Below are positions 53,927 to 63,568 of a stretch of 64,000 nt of DNA, piece by piece. The stretch lies in contig JAQYWO010000006.1 in assembly GCA_029379215.1 (NCBI GenBank), forward strand, positions 1 to 64,000. The letters are read 5' to 3'. How positions within the stretch are numbered: the first letter of the stretch is position 1; the number at the start of each line of letters is the position of its first letter. Source of the DNA: Rhizonema sp. PD37 (GTDB lineage Bacteria; Cyanobacteriota; Cyanobacteriia; Cyanobacteriales; Nostocaceae). Below the pieces are notes generated by a model. It made no database searches and was not told the origin of the DNA. It saw nothing but the letters and a program-made list of their open reading frames with translations. Both the position numbers and the translations under genes were made by a program.

Positions 53927-55318
53927 CTATAGCAGTATAGATAACAATTTGTAAATAAGACGAAATAAAGCTGTAATCGCGAGCGCGACTAACCCAGCGG
54001 CTATAGGAATTATAACTATTTGTGTACTTGTTAGATCGCGGTGCAGTAAGGGAATAAAAAAGACAACTGCAAAGCTAATAGCTGGAATAATCAATAAATC
54101 CCACTTTTCAATCCACCGTCTTGTTTGGGCAAATATTATTATTGTTAAAATAACGGCTGAGGTAGCTAAAGTGATTGATGAAGATTTTAATATACTAAAT
54201 AGCGCGAGGGCTATGACTCCACCTTCAAACCCACTAAATGCTGCCCCACTAAGTATTTCTACTAGAGAAAATGGTCCTTTGGTATACGTGAGTGACGGTT
54301 TTTGAGGTTGTGGCGGTGACGGTGTTCCAGGGAGAAGATTAATTTGTGTAGTAGGTATTGGTATACTTGGTGTCGATGCGAGGGCATCCAGTACATCTTG
54401 GGCTGACTGAAAACGTTGATTAGCAGCGCTTAACAGCATTTTGTCTAAAATCTCAGCAAGGCGGGGACTAATAGTGACTTGCGATCGCCATATCCACTGG
54501 TTGTTATAGACATCAAATAACTGAGTTACTTCCTGTTTCCCTGTTAATAGCATCACTATAGTAACACCTAGAGCATACAAGTCTGTAGATGGAAAAACTT
54601 GACCGCCAGACATTTGCTCTGGAGGGGCAAATCCTAGAGAATAAATTCCCGTAGAAGCTTTACCCGGAGTAGTATTTGCTACTTGCTTCACAGCCCCAAA
54701 ATCGAGAAGAAAAATTTTGCCGTCATAACGGCGCATGATATTGCTTGGCTTAATATCTCTGTGGATAATACCTTTACTATGGACAAATTTTAAGATAATC
54801 AGAGTTTCTTGCAGTACTTCTAAAACTTCCGGTTCGGAAAACTGACCTTTTTGGACTAATTCTTCCTCTAGATTTTGTCCTTTAATATATTCCTGTACTA
54901 AGTAAAAAAACTGCTCTTCAACTCCAGCTTGCATTCCAGGAACAGGAAGTTGGAAGAAAGCATACAGCTCAGGAATTTGCTCGCTTTGATGACCTATTTC
55001 TTCTAAAACGACTGCTTCACGTTCAAATAAGTCTTGCGCGAGTTGCAGTTGAGTTGAACTTAAATTACCCGACGGTTGAAATTGTTTAACAACACATTGG
55101 CGCATTCCCGGAGTATAGCGATCGCGTGCCAAAAATGCTGCGCCAAACCCACCGCGCCCGAGCAACTTTGTCGGCAAATAGCGTCCAACTAAAATTAGTG
55201 GCATACCACAAGCGGTACAGTATTTTTGCTGCACCGTTCTTAAAATCGCTTGATCGTCTAAATCGGGAAACAAGTTTTGCGGACGGTGGCAGCGTGGACG
55301 AGTGCAGTAAATTTCCAT
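53927..55318 (-). CDS. Ser/Thr protein kinase with N-terminal zinc ribbon and membrane tail
   Basis: 463 residues. The zinc ribbon has C5/C10/C34/C37 (IYCTRPRCH, KYCTACGMPL). The kinase domain is at ~45-320: LGRGGFGAAFLARDRYTPGM, VVKQF lysine, catalytic IIHRDIKPSNIMRRYDGKI (~186), LLDFGAVKQV (DFG ~206), and SLGFAPPEQMSGGQVFPSTD. After a Pro-rich linker, four or so hydrophobic helices (~350-463) anchor it. This Hanks-type layout is common in cyanobacteria. It lies at the head of a run of PstS-like genes on the same strand, so it may phosphorylate targets in response to a ligand they bind (inference). Confidence 0.9.
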   Translation of the reverse strand: MEIYCTRPRCHRPQNLFPDLDDQAILRTVQQKYCTACGMPLILVGRYLPTKLLGRGGFGAAFLARDRYTPGMRQCVVKQFQPSGNLSSTQLQLAQDLFEREAVVLEEIGHQSEQIPELYAFFQLPVPGMQAGVEEQFFYLVQEYIKGQNLEEELVQKGQFSEPEVLEVLQETLIILKFVHSKGIIHRDIKPSNIMRRYDGKIFLLDFGAVKQVANTTPGKASTGIYSLGFAPPEQMSGGQVFPSTDLYALGVTIVMLLTGKQEVTQLFDVYNNQWIWRSQVTISPRLAEILDKMLLSAANQRFQSAQDVLDALASTPSIPIPTTQINLLPGTPSPPQPQKPSLTYTKGPFSLVEILSGAAFSGFEGGVIALALFSILKSSSITLATSAVILTIIIFAQTRRWIEKWDLLIIPAISFAVVFFIPLLHRDLTSTQIVIIPIAAGLVALAITALFRLIYKLLSILL

Positions 55319-55324
55319 TTATTT

Positions 55325-55460
55325 GTCATTAGTCATGAGGCATTAGTCATTAGTCATTTATCACTTGTCATTCGTCATTGATTGTTAGTTATTGGTCATT
55401 TGTTTGTTCAAACAAATGACGAAGGACATTTGTACTAATGACTCATGACTCATGATCAAT
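55325..55460. repeat. Heptamer tandem repeats (gtcatta/gtcattt) between kinase and regulator genes
   Basis: Repeated cattagtcattagtcattta heptamers, an 11-bp inverted repeat gtcatttgttt/aaacaaatgac (about 55397-55422), and the complementary actaatgactcatgactcat block. Together they can fold as one long imperfect hairpin. Standard STRR-type DNA. Confidence 0.8.
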
Positions 55461-55476
55461 GACCACTGACCAGATC

Positions 55477-56487
55477 TCAGTCTTCATCAGAGATAGGCGT
55501 TTTTGCATTTAAAGTGTTTATCGCCATGCTCTTTTGTGATGACTTTAACACATCTTGATTCCATCCGGGTGTAGCAAATTGTGGCAAAATTTCTTGACTA
55601 AAAGCTTCTGCTGCTTTGGATCTGTAACGATTGGGATTAAAAATCAGCCACAGCGTGCGCTTAACAATGACACCTTCAATAGGCGTGCAATGCAACATCC
55701 CCATTTGTAATTCTTTAGCTATTGCCGAGGTAGAGACAAAAGCCGCTCCCAAACCGGATTGCACAGCATTTTTAATGGCTTCTATGGAATTAAGTTCCAT
55801 CTCGATTTTAAAACGTCGTGTATCGATATCACAACGTGTTAGTACAGAGTCAATCACCTTGCGAATAGTTGATTGGGAATCAAGCGTTATGAATTGTAAT
55901 TTATATAAATCTTCTTTGTGGATTGTTTCAAGTTTGGAAAAGGGATGAGTCACAGGTAAAATCAGCGCTAATTCATCATCAGCGTAAGGAATAATTTCTA
56001 AAGATTCAGCTAGTTCGCCGGGAATTTCTCCGCCGATGATTGCCAAATCCACCTGTCCGTTTGCCACACCCCAGGCAGTGCGACGCGTAGAGTGGACATG
56101 CAACTGCACTCCTACATCTGGATATTTATGTCGAAACATACCGATCATTCGGGGTAAAAGATAGGTGCCTGTGGTTTGAGAAGCACCCACAATCAAGGTA
56201 CCGCCTTGAAGATTTTGGAGATCCTCGATAGCGCGACAGGTTTCTTGACACAAACTCAAGATTTTTTCACCGTAATTTAGGAGTAAATGTCCGGCTTCTG
56301 TTAATTGGGCACGACGTCCTCCTCGATCAAATAACGGAACATCCAATTGCCGCTCTAAGTTTTGCACTTGCAAGCTCACGGCAGGTTGGGAAACATAAAG
56401 ACTATCAGCAGCACGCTTGAAACTCCCTTCTGCGGCGATCGCTTTGAGGATACGTAACTGATCTAAAGTGAAAGGAAGGTCAGACAT
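55477..56487 (-). CDS. pacR: LysR-type regulator (PacR/RbcR family)
   Basis: A 336-residue protein. The N-terminal HTH ([40 protein letters not shown]) and the effector domain ([40 protein letters not shown]) are typical of the CbbR/RbcR branch. In Anabaena PCC 7120 the orthologue-like PacR (All3953), from memory, is a global regulator of photosynthetic carbon assimilation and precedes an NnrU gene and ndhF/ndhD, the same order as here. Divergent from the NnrU gene; the 208-base gap may hold its own and shared operators. Confidence 0.87.
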   Translation of the reverse strand: MSDLPFTLDQLRILKAIAAEGSFKRAADSLYVSQPAVSLQVQNLERQLDVPLFDRGGRRAQLTEAGHLLLNYGEKILSLCQETCRAIEDLQNLQGGTLIVGASQTTGTYLLPRMIGMFRHKYPDVGVQLHVHSTRRTAWGVANGQVDLAIIGGEIPGELAESLEIIPYADDELALILPVTHPFSKLETIHKEDLYKLQFITLDSQSTIRKVIDSVLTRCDIDTRRFKIEMELNSIEAIKNAVQSGLGAAFVSTSAIAKELQMGMLHCTPIEGVIVKRTLWLIFNPNRYRSKAAEAFSQEILPQFATPGWNQDVLKSSQKSMAINTLNAKTPISDED

Positions 56488-56695
56488 AAGGCTAAACCCA
56501 CAAACTTTGAAAGGAGCAGCATTGGCAACAAATCAGCGATTCAAAACATTCTTCAAAGTCATGATTTATTGCATTTTCGACTTGGTAGCAGTAAATGAGC
56601 GCATTAACACATCTTGACTTAAGTCCCCCTTTGAATACTTTGTGATATTGATTGTACTGAGTTGAGTTTTCTTTAAATTACTTCATTTGTGTATT

Positions 56696-57412
56696 ATGAT
56701 GCTTGCGGCTTGGTTGACCACTAGTCATTTTGTCATGCTGGGACTACAATTGTGTTTTGTACTCGCCCATAGTGGCGGCGCAGCCCTACGCCCATGGGCA
56801 GAAAAACACATGGGAGTGCGGCTTTATCGCATTCTTTTTGCGGCTACCAGTTTACCGTTGGCTGTGCTTTTGATTGTTTACTTTTTTAACCACCGCTATG
56901 ATGGGCTACAACTTTGGCAGATTCAAGACGTAACAGGAATGCAGGGGTTAGTTTGGGTATTATCAGCGATTTCGTTTTTGTTTTTGTATCCTGCTACCTT
57001 CAATCTACTAGAAATTGCTGCCATTCAAAAGCCATCCGTTTACCTTTATGAAACTGGAATTATCCGCATTACTCGCCATCCACAGATGGTGGGACAGATA
57101 ATTTGGTGTATTGCTCACACTCTCTGGTTGGGTACTACTTTTACCCTCGTCACCTCCATCGGATTGATATTGCACCATTTATTTGGAGTTTGGCACGGGG
57201 ATCGCCGTTTGAGCTCTCGCTATGGCCAAGCTTTTGCTGATGTCAAACAACGCACAAGCATCATTCCGTTTGTGGCTGTTCTCGACGGTCGTCAATCTTT
57301 GAAATGGCAAGAATTTCTTCGTCCTGCCTACTTAGGAGTGACTCTTTTTGTGTTACTACTTTGGTGGTCTCACCCCCTACTGGATCAGGCAACTAGTAGA
57401 GTACGATTATAA
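56696..57412 (+). CDS. NnrU/Z-ISO-like integral membrane protein
   Basis: About 239 residues from ATG 56696 (ATG 56699 or an upstream TTG at 56687 are alternatives). Six or so membrane helices carry the NnrU-type motifs CFVLAHSGGAALRPWAEKHM, RILFAATSLPLA, GIIRITRHPQMVGQIIWCIA and HHLFGVWHGDRR. The family includes heme-dependent 15-cis-zeta-carotene isomerase (Z-ISO), so a role in carotenoid isomerisation is plausible. The conserved His residues (H28, H128-area, H158-area) are present. Next to pacR, as in Anabaena. Confidence 0.82.
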   Translation: MMLAAWLTTSHFVMLGLQLCFVLAHSGGAALRPWAEKHMGVRLYRILFAATSLPLAVLLIVYFFNHRYDGLQLWQIQDVTGMQGLVWVLSAISFLFLYPATFNLLEIAAIQKPSVYLYETGIIRITRHPQMVGQIIWCIAHTLWLGTTFTLVTSIGLILHHLFGVWHGDRRLSSRYGQAFADVKQRTSIIPFVAVLDGRQSLKWQEFLRPAYLGVTLFVLLLWWSHPLLDQATSRVRL

Positions 57413-57749
57413 ATTTAACCATTATCCAACTAGTAGCAGTAATTGATAAGAATTTGTCGCAAATTCAGTTTATCTATTGCTACCAAATCAATGTAGGATG
57501 AATTGTAATAGCTGTCATTGGGGGGGTGTGTTTAGTCTGGTTGAGAACTTATATTGGTAGTTACTGGTCAATTATCAACGTTGGGAGTAAGTTGCAGCTA
57601 GCTCCACATTCCCTCAATGGGAGCCGTAATCAGGAGTTGAAAATTCAGAAAAGCCACCGTGAAAGTCGCGCTGGCTTTTTTATCAGCGTTGATTGTAACG
57701 CTGATACGTTCGCATAATTTTTTGGACCCTGCAATCAACACCCTATTAA
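57413..57749. other. Spacer with a strong terminator (57649-57681)
   Basis: The one firm element is aaaagcca/tggctttt (57649-57656/57672-57679) followed by T residues. An open frame at 57526-57717 lacks a family likeness. Rich in tt/aa; nothing else recognised. Confidence 0.5.
57649..57681 (+). terminator. Intrinsic terminator downstream of the NnrU gene
   Basis: Stem of 8 bp (aaaagcca/tggctttt), loop containing gtgaaagtcg, then a T-tract. It is 237 bases past the NnrU stop. Confidence 0.65.
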
Positions 57750-57965
57750 GAAGGTTAAGAAGGCAGAGGGCAGCTATGTATCCCCATAAATGAATTTAAG
57801 GGATTTAGCAAGGACGTAGTATTCGCGGATCGCTTTGCGTCTTGAAATACATATTTTCTTGTTTTTTCATAAATGAATTTAGGGGCTTGTGACCCTTATG
57901 GTCGAAGGGCACATCAAAAGAATCTCTTCCCTTCAGCATAGCTGCCCTCTGCCTTTCTTCAGTCA
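57750..57965. repeat. ~215-bp interspersed palindromic element, copy B
   Basis: It opens aagaaggcagagggcagctatg (57750-57775) and closes with the complement catagctgccctctgccttt (57939-57958). Inside are two copies of cataaatgaattta(a/g)gg (57787 and 57870 areas) and a gtattcgcgg/gcgtcttgaaatac stem. Same end units and order as the element at 36190-36412. Probably a MITE-like family. Confidence 0.65.
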
Positions 57966-57989
57966 TCCAGTACTTTGGATGCATTGGAT

Positions 57990-58232
57990 GTACAAAGGAA
58001 AGTGGTTTGGGAGGAGCGCGTATTCACCAGGGGTTTTTTCTCACAGGCAAACTTTCCGGCTCCGGATGCGTGGATTAACAACAGAGGTTGATACTATTCA
58101 CACTCTTGAGGTCCGGATTTTAGATTTATTCCACGGATGAAACACAAGGGAGCAACTACCATCAAGGAATCATCGGTTAATATTCAGAATATAGAATCAC
58201 CCCACGCATAAGAGTTGGGGGTTTCAAAAAGG
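57990..58232 (+). other. Possible decayed IS200/IS605 right end
   Basis: Fragmented frames (FPAPDAWINNRG, MKHKGATTIKESSVNIQNIE) and a hairpin ccccac...gttgggg at 58200-58220 resemble the C-terminus and right-end hairpin of tnpB elements seen in cyanobacteria. This is a low-confidence pattern judgement. Confidence 0.25.
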
Positions 58233-58505
58233 AAAAACTTTATGACATCTCCGAGGATTAAGATCGGCGCTTGAGCAAAGAATTCTCCTGAATTATGGAC
58301 TTTCCTTACCAGGGGTAGAAGAGAATTCGGTGTTGGGAGTGTGTCCCGCTTGAGGGTAACTGAGGAAACCTACACCGAAAGTGCTAGCTCCTCCTGACGG
58401 AAGTATTCTTATGTTTGTAAGCGCAATTCGAGCAGTAGCGTAAGCCTACCCTCCTTCATGATAATAACTAGTTTGATATGAAAACCCTACAATTCAAGAA
58501 GCGTC
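58233..58505 (+). other. Structured non-coding spacer before the thioredoxin gene
   Basis: Two nested complementarities: agaattct/agagaattc arms (58277-58328) and ttcggtgt (58328-58335)/acaccgaa (58372-58379), enclosing gggagtgtgtcccgcttgag. No open frame spans it. It could be a leader RNA or sRNA. No known riboswitch consensus was matched by eye. Confidence 0.35.
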
Positions 58506-58895
58506 ATGGTGTTGTCGGTTAGTGAGCGGACATTTACTCAAGAGGTTTTAGAATCTCCTATTCCTGTTCTAGTAAATTTTGGAGCACCTTGGTGCGGCTT
58601 GTGTCGCATCATCCACCCCATGTTGTTGCAATTTCAAGCCCAGTGCAGCGATCAAATTAAGTTAGTTGGAGTAAATGCCGATGACAATTTCAAACTGTCT
58701 ATTACCTATCGCCTAAAATCACTACCCACTTTAATCTTGATCGAAAACGGCAAAAGTAGACAGCGATTGGAAGGTTTTGGCGGTAGAGATGATTTACTTC
58801 AAGCTTTAGAAGAAATCAAACTCAATTACACCAACCGTTCCAAAACTGACAAAATTACCACAACAGTAGATTTAGGGTGTCGTTCTGCCAGATGA
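58506..58895 (+). CDS. Thioredoxin-family protein
   Basis: A 129-residue thioredoxin. The active site is FGAPWCGLCRIIHPM (C30, C33), with the CGLC dipeptide instead of the usual CGPC. The cis-proline is in LKSLPTLILI. A ~20-residue basic/polar tail follows (LNYTNRSKTDKITTTVDLG, CRSAR), with an extra Cys near the end. It is cytoplasmic, no signal peptide. It lies between the NnrU and ndhF genes, as in the Anabaena order I recall. Redox partners unknown. Confidence 0.88.
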   Translation: MVLSVSERTFTQEVLESPIPVLVNFGAPWCGLCRIIHPMLLQFQAQCSDQIKLVGVNADDNFKLSITYRLKSLPTLILIENGKSRQRLEGFGGRDDLLQALEEIKLNYTNRSKTDKITTTVDLGCRSAR

Positions 58896-59455
58896 AATAC
58901 ACTAGTTCTAAGTTTTCAAGAAATTTCCACAGATGAATCTGAGGGATGGATTGTTGGTGCAAATCTAAAACCATGCTTAATTACCCCACTGGATGAAGGT
59001 CCAGTGGGTTATTTTATGCTTGAGGGTGTGTGTCAAGGAGCTTGTTGTTGGGTACAAGGGAATAGAAATCATAGCGCAAAATTCGCGCTATGAGGAAATC
59101 AAAAGTTAAGTTTGAATGAGTGAATTTGGCTGACATCTCTTCAAAGTCTCACAAAAAGGGAAAATACAGAAGCTCTCAGCATACCTCTTCAAAAATAAGT
59201 AAGTAGGTGCGAATCAAGACAACTTTACATTGGGGCTGTTAATGGAAAAAGAGTTAGTTTTTAGTAGGCTGATAAGCATGTCAACATTTGTTCACATATT
59301 TAGGTTTTTTTGCGCTAACCTACTTATCGCAAGGCTAGTTTACAATTATTAACAGTTCCCACCTGGCCAGTTGTCTGCAGCGGAGAGCGAAACTTCGGGC
59401 AACCGTCTGTAGGACTGTCTAACTTAGTTAAGAATTCTAAAAGTAGGCCTTAGTA
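58896..59455. promoter_or_regulatory. Terminator and ndhF leader region
   Basis: A thioredoxin terminator at 58985-59013: cccactgga/tccagtggg, loop tgaagg, then ttatttt. The rest, up to ndhF at 59456, is a ~440-base gene-free stretch that must carry the ndhF promoter. A tttttttgcgctaacc segment near 59305-59320 and short inverted patches near 59380-59410 are present. No NtcA-type GTA-N8-TAC site was found by eye. Confidence 0.55.
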
Positions 59456-61549
59456 ATGGAAGTAATCTATCAGTATGCTTGGCTGATTCCAGTTTTACCT
59501 CTATTTGGGGCAATGCTGGTCGGTCTAGGGCTTTTAACGTTAAATCAAGTAACAAACCAATTGCGGCAGATCAATGCAGCTTTTATTATCTCCCTGATGG
59601 CCGTCGCAATGGGTTTGTCTTGTGCCTTGTTATGGAGTCAAATACAAGGGCATTCAACTTATACCCGCACCCTAGAATGGGCGTCTGCAGGTAATTTTCA
59701 CCTCAATATGGGCTACACTATTGACCACCTCACAGCCCTAATGTTGGTGATTGTGACGTCGGTAGCACTCTTAGTTATGGTTTATACCGATGGTTACATG
59801 GCTCACGACCCAAGCTATGTTCGGTTTTATGCCTATCTTAGCTTGTTCGGCTCCTCTATGTTGGGTCTGGTAGTCAGTCCCAACCTCGTACAGATTTATA
59901 TCTTCTGGGAATTGGTTGGGATGTGTTCGTATTTGCTGGTCGGCTTCTGGTACGATCGCTCTTCAGCAGCGGATGCAGCTCAAAAAGCATTTGTCACCAA
60001 CCGTGTTGGTGACTTTGGTTTGTTGTTGGGTATTCTCGGTCTTTTCTGGGCAACAGGAAGTTTTGAGTTTAATGTTATCGGCGATCGCCTTGCAGAACTC
60101 GTACAGATAGGTTCTGTGAGCAACATTCTCGCCATCCTGTTGGCGATTTTAGTCTTTTTGGGTCCCGTGGCAAAATCAGCCCAATTCCCATTGCATGTCT
60201 GGCTTCCAGATGCAATGGAAGGTCCCACTCCAATTTCTGCCCTCATCCACGCAGCAACCATGGTGGCGGCAGGTGTTTTTCTAATTGCGCGGATGTACCC
60301 GCTATTTGAACACATTCCTGTAGCTATGAACGTGATTGCCTTTACGGGCGCATTCACAGCCTTCTTGGGAGCAACAATAGCTATTACCCAAAACGACATC
60401 AAAAAAGGCTTAGCTTACTCCACCATTTCCCAACTCGGTTACATGGTGATGGCAATGGGAGTAGGTGCTTACAGTGCCGGACTTTTCCACCTGATGACTC
60501 ACGCCTACTTTAAGGCAATGCTATTCCTGGGATCTGGTTCGGTGATTCACGGTATGGAAGGAGTCGTCGGTCACGATCCCGCATTAGCACAGGATATGCG
60601 GTTGATGGGGGGACTGCGGAAATACATGCCAATTACGGCGACAACCTTCTTAATCGGTTGTTTGGCAATTTCTGGTATCCCACCGTTTGCTGGTTTCTGG
60701 TCAAAAGACGAAATTCTTGGGAAAGCATTTGCGGCTAACCCATTTCTCTGGAGTATTGGCTGGCTAACTGCTGGAATTACAGCTTTTTATATGTTCCGGA
60801 TGTATTTAACCACCTTTGAAGGTAAATTCCGGGGCAATAAAACCGAAATGTGGCATGTACTCAAGTCATTCCAAGGGATGGCAGTTGTCACGGGTTTTGA
60901 ACCAGCTCCGTCTTCTCTTGCTGGTGCAATGGCAAAAGGAGAACACGAAGCAAAAGAGCACCATCACGATACCACTCACGGTCATCACTTGAGTGAATAT
61001 CCCCATGAGTCTCCTTGGACGATGACACTACCGTTAGCGCTTTTGGCGATCCCCTCAATGCTTATTGGTTTACTGGGAACTCCCTATGCCAATTACTTTG
61101 AGGAGTTCATTTTTCCTCCCAGCGAAACACTAGCGTCTGTCATAGAAAAAGCCGGTGAGTTCGATCAAACGGAATTTTTGATCATGGCTGGTGCTTCCGT
61201 CGGGATTTCGCTAATTGGAATTACCTTCGCTTCCCTCATGTATCTATGGGGTAAGATTAACCCCGTGGCGATCGCGACCCAAATCAAACCACTTTACGAG
61301 TTATCTCTCAACAAGTGGTACTTTGATGACATTTACCATCGCGTATTTGTCATGGGCTTGCGTCGCTTAGCCAGACAAGTTATGGAAGTTGACTTCCGTG
61401 TTGTTGATGGTGCCGTTAACCTTACAGGCTTTTTCGCTCTTGTTAGTGGCGAAGGGCTGAAGTATCTCGAAAACGGTCGCGCTCAATTCTACGCCTTGAT
61501 TGTCTTTGGAGCTGTATTGGGTCTAGCGATTGTTTTTGGTGTAACTTAA
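59456..61549 (+). CDS. ndhF: NAD(P)H-quinone oxidoreductase chain 5 (NdhF)
   Basis: A 697-residue multi-spanning subunit of NDH-1, in the thylakoid membrane, involved in proton translocation for respiration and cyclic electron flow. Visible: MEVIYQYAWLIPVLPLFGAM, conserved VYTDGYMAHDPSYVRFYAYL, IFWELVGMCSYLLVGFWYDR, PLHVWLPDAMEGPTPISALI (key charged helix), HAYFKAMLFLGSGSVIH and GIPPFAGFWSKDEIL. A His-rich loop (HEAKEHHHDTTHGHH) near residue 500 is unusual but seen in cyanobacterial NdhF. Start ATG 59456. Followed closely by ndhD. Confidence 0.95.
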   Translation: MEVIYQYAWLIPVLPLFGAMLVGLGLLTLNQVTNQLRQINAAFIISLMAVAMGLSCALLWSQIQGHSTYTRTLEWASAGNFHLNMGYTIDHLTALMLVIVTSVALLVMVYTDGYMAHDPSYVRFYAYLSLFGSSMLGLVVSPNLVQIYIFWELVGMCSYLLVGFWYDRSSAADAAQKAFVTNRVGDFGLLLGILGLFWATGSFEFNVIGDRLAELVQIGSVSNILAILLAILVFLGPVAKSAQFPLHVWLPDAMEGPTPISALIHAATMVAAGVFLIARMYPLFEHIPVAMNVIAFTGAFTAFLGATIAITQNDIKKGLAYSTISQLGYMVMAMGVGAYSAGLFHLMTHAYFKAMLFLGSGSVIHGMEGVVGHDPALAQDMRLMGGLRKYMPITATTFLIGCLAISGIPPFAGFWSKDEILGKAFAANPFLWSIGWLTAGITAFYMFRMYLTTFEGKFRGNKTEMWHVLKSFQGMAVVTGFEPAPSSLAGAMAKGEHEAKEHHHDTTHGHHLSEYPHESPWTMTLPLALLAIPSMLIGLLGTPYANYFEEFIFPPSETLASVIEKAGEFDQTEFLIMAGASVGISLIGITFASLMYLWGKINPVAIATQIKPLYELSLNKWYFDDIYHRVFVMGLRRLARQVMEVDFRVVDGAVNLTGFFALVSGEGLKYLENGRAQFYALIVFGAVLGLAIVFGVT

Positions 61550-61555
61550 ACGATT

Positions 61556-61702
61556 TTAGATTTTAGATTTCAGATTTTGGATTGGGGAAGGCTTGTCAAA
61601 ACCAAAGACTGTGGGGCTTGACGAGTAACTCTTTAATCCAAAATCAAAATCCAAAATTAACACAGTCTTTAATCCAAAATCCAAAATCCGAAATCCAAAA
61701 TC
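61556..61702 (+). repeat. Heptamer repeats (atccaaa and complement) between ndhF and ndhD
   Basis: gattttagattttagatttc (61556-61575) and the complementary aatccaaaatc/atccaaa runs (61635-61703) flank a short spacer and can fold as a long hairpin. The last unit ends immediately before ATG 61705, displacing a usual Shine-Dalgarno. Confidence 0.8.
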
Positions 61703-61704
61703 CT

Positions 61705-63270
61705 ATGGCTAACTTCCCGTGGCTGACGACGATTATTTTGCTGCCGATAGTGGCGTCACTGTTCATTCCTTTCATCCCAGATAAAGAGGGCAAAACAGTA
61801 CGTTGGTACGCCCTGATCGTCGGGCTAATTGATTTTGCATTGATTGTTTACGCTTTTTGTACTCAGTACGACTTCTCTAACCCGAATTTGCAGCTCGTGG
61901 AGAGTTACCCTTGGGTTCCACAGCTGGATTTGAATTGGTCGGTAGGGGCAGACGGCTTGTCCATGCCCCTGATTATTTTGACTGGATTTATTACCACCCT
62001 CGCGACTTTAGCCGCTTGGCCTGTGACATTCAAGCCCAGACTGTTTTACTTTTTGCTCCTGGCAATGTATGGCGGTCAAATTGCGGTGTTCGCAGTCCAG
62101 GATATGCTGTTCTTTTTCCTCGTGTGGGAACTGGAACTCGTGCCAGTGTACTTCCTGCTGTCAATTTGGGGAGGGAAAAAGCGTCTATACGCAGCAACCA
62201 AGTTTATTTTATACACAGCAGGTGGTTCGCTGTTTATTTTGGTAGCGGCCTTAACAATGGCGTTCTATGGCGATACGGTGACATTTGATATGCGATCGCT
62301 TGGTGCCAAAGACATTGCCTTGAATCTTCAACTTTGGCTTTACGCTGCCTTCCTGATTGCCTACGCTGTTAAGTTACCTATTTTCCCATTACACACCTGG
62401 TTGCCAGATGCCCACGGTGAAGCAACAGCACCAGTACACATGTTGCTGGCAGGTATTCTCCTCAAAATGGGCGGTTATGCCTTGATTCGGATGAATGCTC
62501 AAATGCTTCCCGATGCCCACGCTTATTTTGCACCGGCGTTAATAATTTTAGGGATAGTGAACATCATTTACGCTGCCCTGACATCTTTTGCCCAGCGCAA
62601 CCTCAAGCGAAAAATTGCCTATTCTTCAATTTCTCATATGGGCTTTGTCATCATTGGCTTTGCCTCTTTCACAGATTTGGGATTGAATGGGGCAATGCTG
62701 CAAATGGTTTCCCACGGTTTAATTGGGGCAAGTTTGTTCTTCCTTGTCGGAGCGACTTATGATCGGACGCATACCCTAATGTTGGATGAAATGGGTGGTG
62801 TCGGCAAGAGAATGGGCAAAATGTTTGCCATGTGGACAACCTGTGCTATGGCATCTTTAGCTTTACCAGGAATGAGTGGTTTTGTGGCAGAGTTGATGGT
62901 GTTTGTTGGCTTTACCACCACTGATGCCTATAACCCGACATTCAAAGTAATTGTGATCTTATTGATGGCAGTTGGTGTCATTCTCACGCCAATTTATCTG
63001 CTGTCAATGTTGCGGGAAATTTTCTACGGCAAAGAGAACGAGGAATTAGTTTCTCACCAGAAACTCATAGATGCCGAACCCCGCGAGATTTTCATCATTG
63101 CCTGTTTGTTAGTACCAATTATTGGGATTGGTTTGTATCCCAAAATGCTCACTCAGGTGTATGACTCTACAACTTTACAGTTGACGGAACGCTTGCGTGA
63201 TTCCGTACCTTCTTTGGCACAGCAAAAAGTACCTACAGTATCTTTGAATACACCAAAGATTGAGAATTAG
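61705..63270 (+). CDS. ndhD: NAD(P)H-quinone oxidoreductase chain 4 (NdhD)
   Basis: About 521 residues from ATG 61705; the frame is open further upstream (61582) only because it passes through the tandem repeats. [20 protein letters not shown] is the family start. Conserved: [80 protein letters not shown]. It forms one of the antiporter-like proton channels of NDH-1 with NdhF. Almost certainly co-transcribed with ndhF. A terminator follows. Confidence 0.95.
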   Translation: MANFPWLTTIILLPIVASLFIPFIPDKEGKTVRWYALIVGLIDFALIVYAFCTQYDFSNPNLQLVESYPWVPQLDLNWSVGADGLSMPLIILTGFITTLATLAAWPVTFKPRLFYFLLLAMYGGQIAVFAVQDMLFFFLVWELELVPVYFLLSIWGGKKRLYAATKFILYTAGGSLFILVAALTMAFYGDTVTFDMRSLGAKDIALNLQLWLYAAFLIAYAVKLPIFPLHTWLPDAHGEATAPVHMLLAGILLKMGGYALIRMNAQMLPDAHAYFAPALIILGIVNIIYAALTSFAQRNLKRKIAYSSISHMGFVIIGFASFTDLGLNGAMLQMVSHGLIGASLFFLVGATYDRTHTLMLDEMGGVGKRMGKMFAMWTTCAMASLALPGMSGFVAELMVFVGFTTTDAYNPTFKVIVILLMAVGVILTPIYLLSMLREIFYGKENEELVSHQKLIDAEPREIFIIACLLVPIIGIGLYPKMLTQVYDSTTLQLTERLRDSVPSLAQQKVPTVSLNTPKIEN

Positions 63271-63568
63271 GTCGCAATTTTGACCGAAAATTGAAATTGC
63301 TCTTAGGGTGGGTTTTTAACCTACCCTTTCTTAATAAGTATTTAGACGTATAGCCACCGCAGGCATCACCGTTACGCTCACAATACGTGCATAAGTTGTT
63401 TCCCCAAAACATATTAAGTCAATAAGACACTAAGCCATCTACACCATGCAATCAGCGTGGTGTAGGGTAGTGACAACCTATTATTCTCTCTTGCCCCATT
63501 GCCTGATCATGGCTATGGGGATTTTAGTGTCAGTGTCATCACGTCATTATTATGCAACTTTGTGTTGA
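63271..63568. other. Spacer with the ndhD terminator and a small palindrome
   Basis: 63305-63327: agggtgggtt/aacctaccct with one G-U and T-rich follow-on, a good terminator. 63439-63465: ctacacca/tggtgtag inverted repeat. No gene. Confidence 0.55.
63305..63330 (+). terminator. Terminator after ndhD
   Basis: A 10-bp stem with one G-U pair, loop ttt, T-rich end. 34 bases past the ndhD stop. Confidence 0.7.

Noticed and set aside
57649..57681. Similarity of the hairpin loop (gtgaaagtcg) to group II intron domain V
   Set aside because: The rest of domain V does not match, and there is no intron-encoded protein or 5-prime GTGYG. It is better read as a terminator.
57526..57717. 63-codon frame after the NnrU gene
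   Set aside because: It contains a terminator hairpin and has no recognisable protein features.
57889..58140. 83-codon frame in the element B region
   Set aside because: It runs through the palindromic repeat and beyond without domain likeness.
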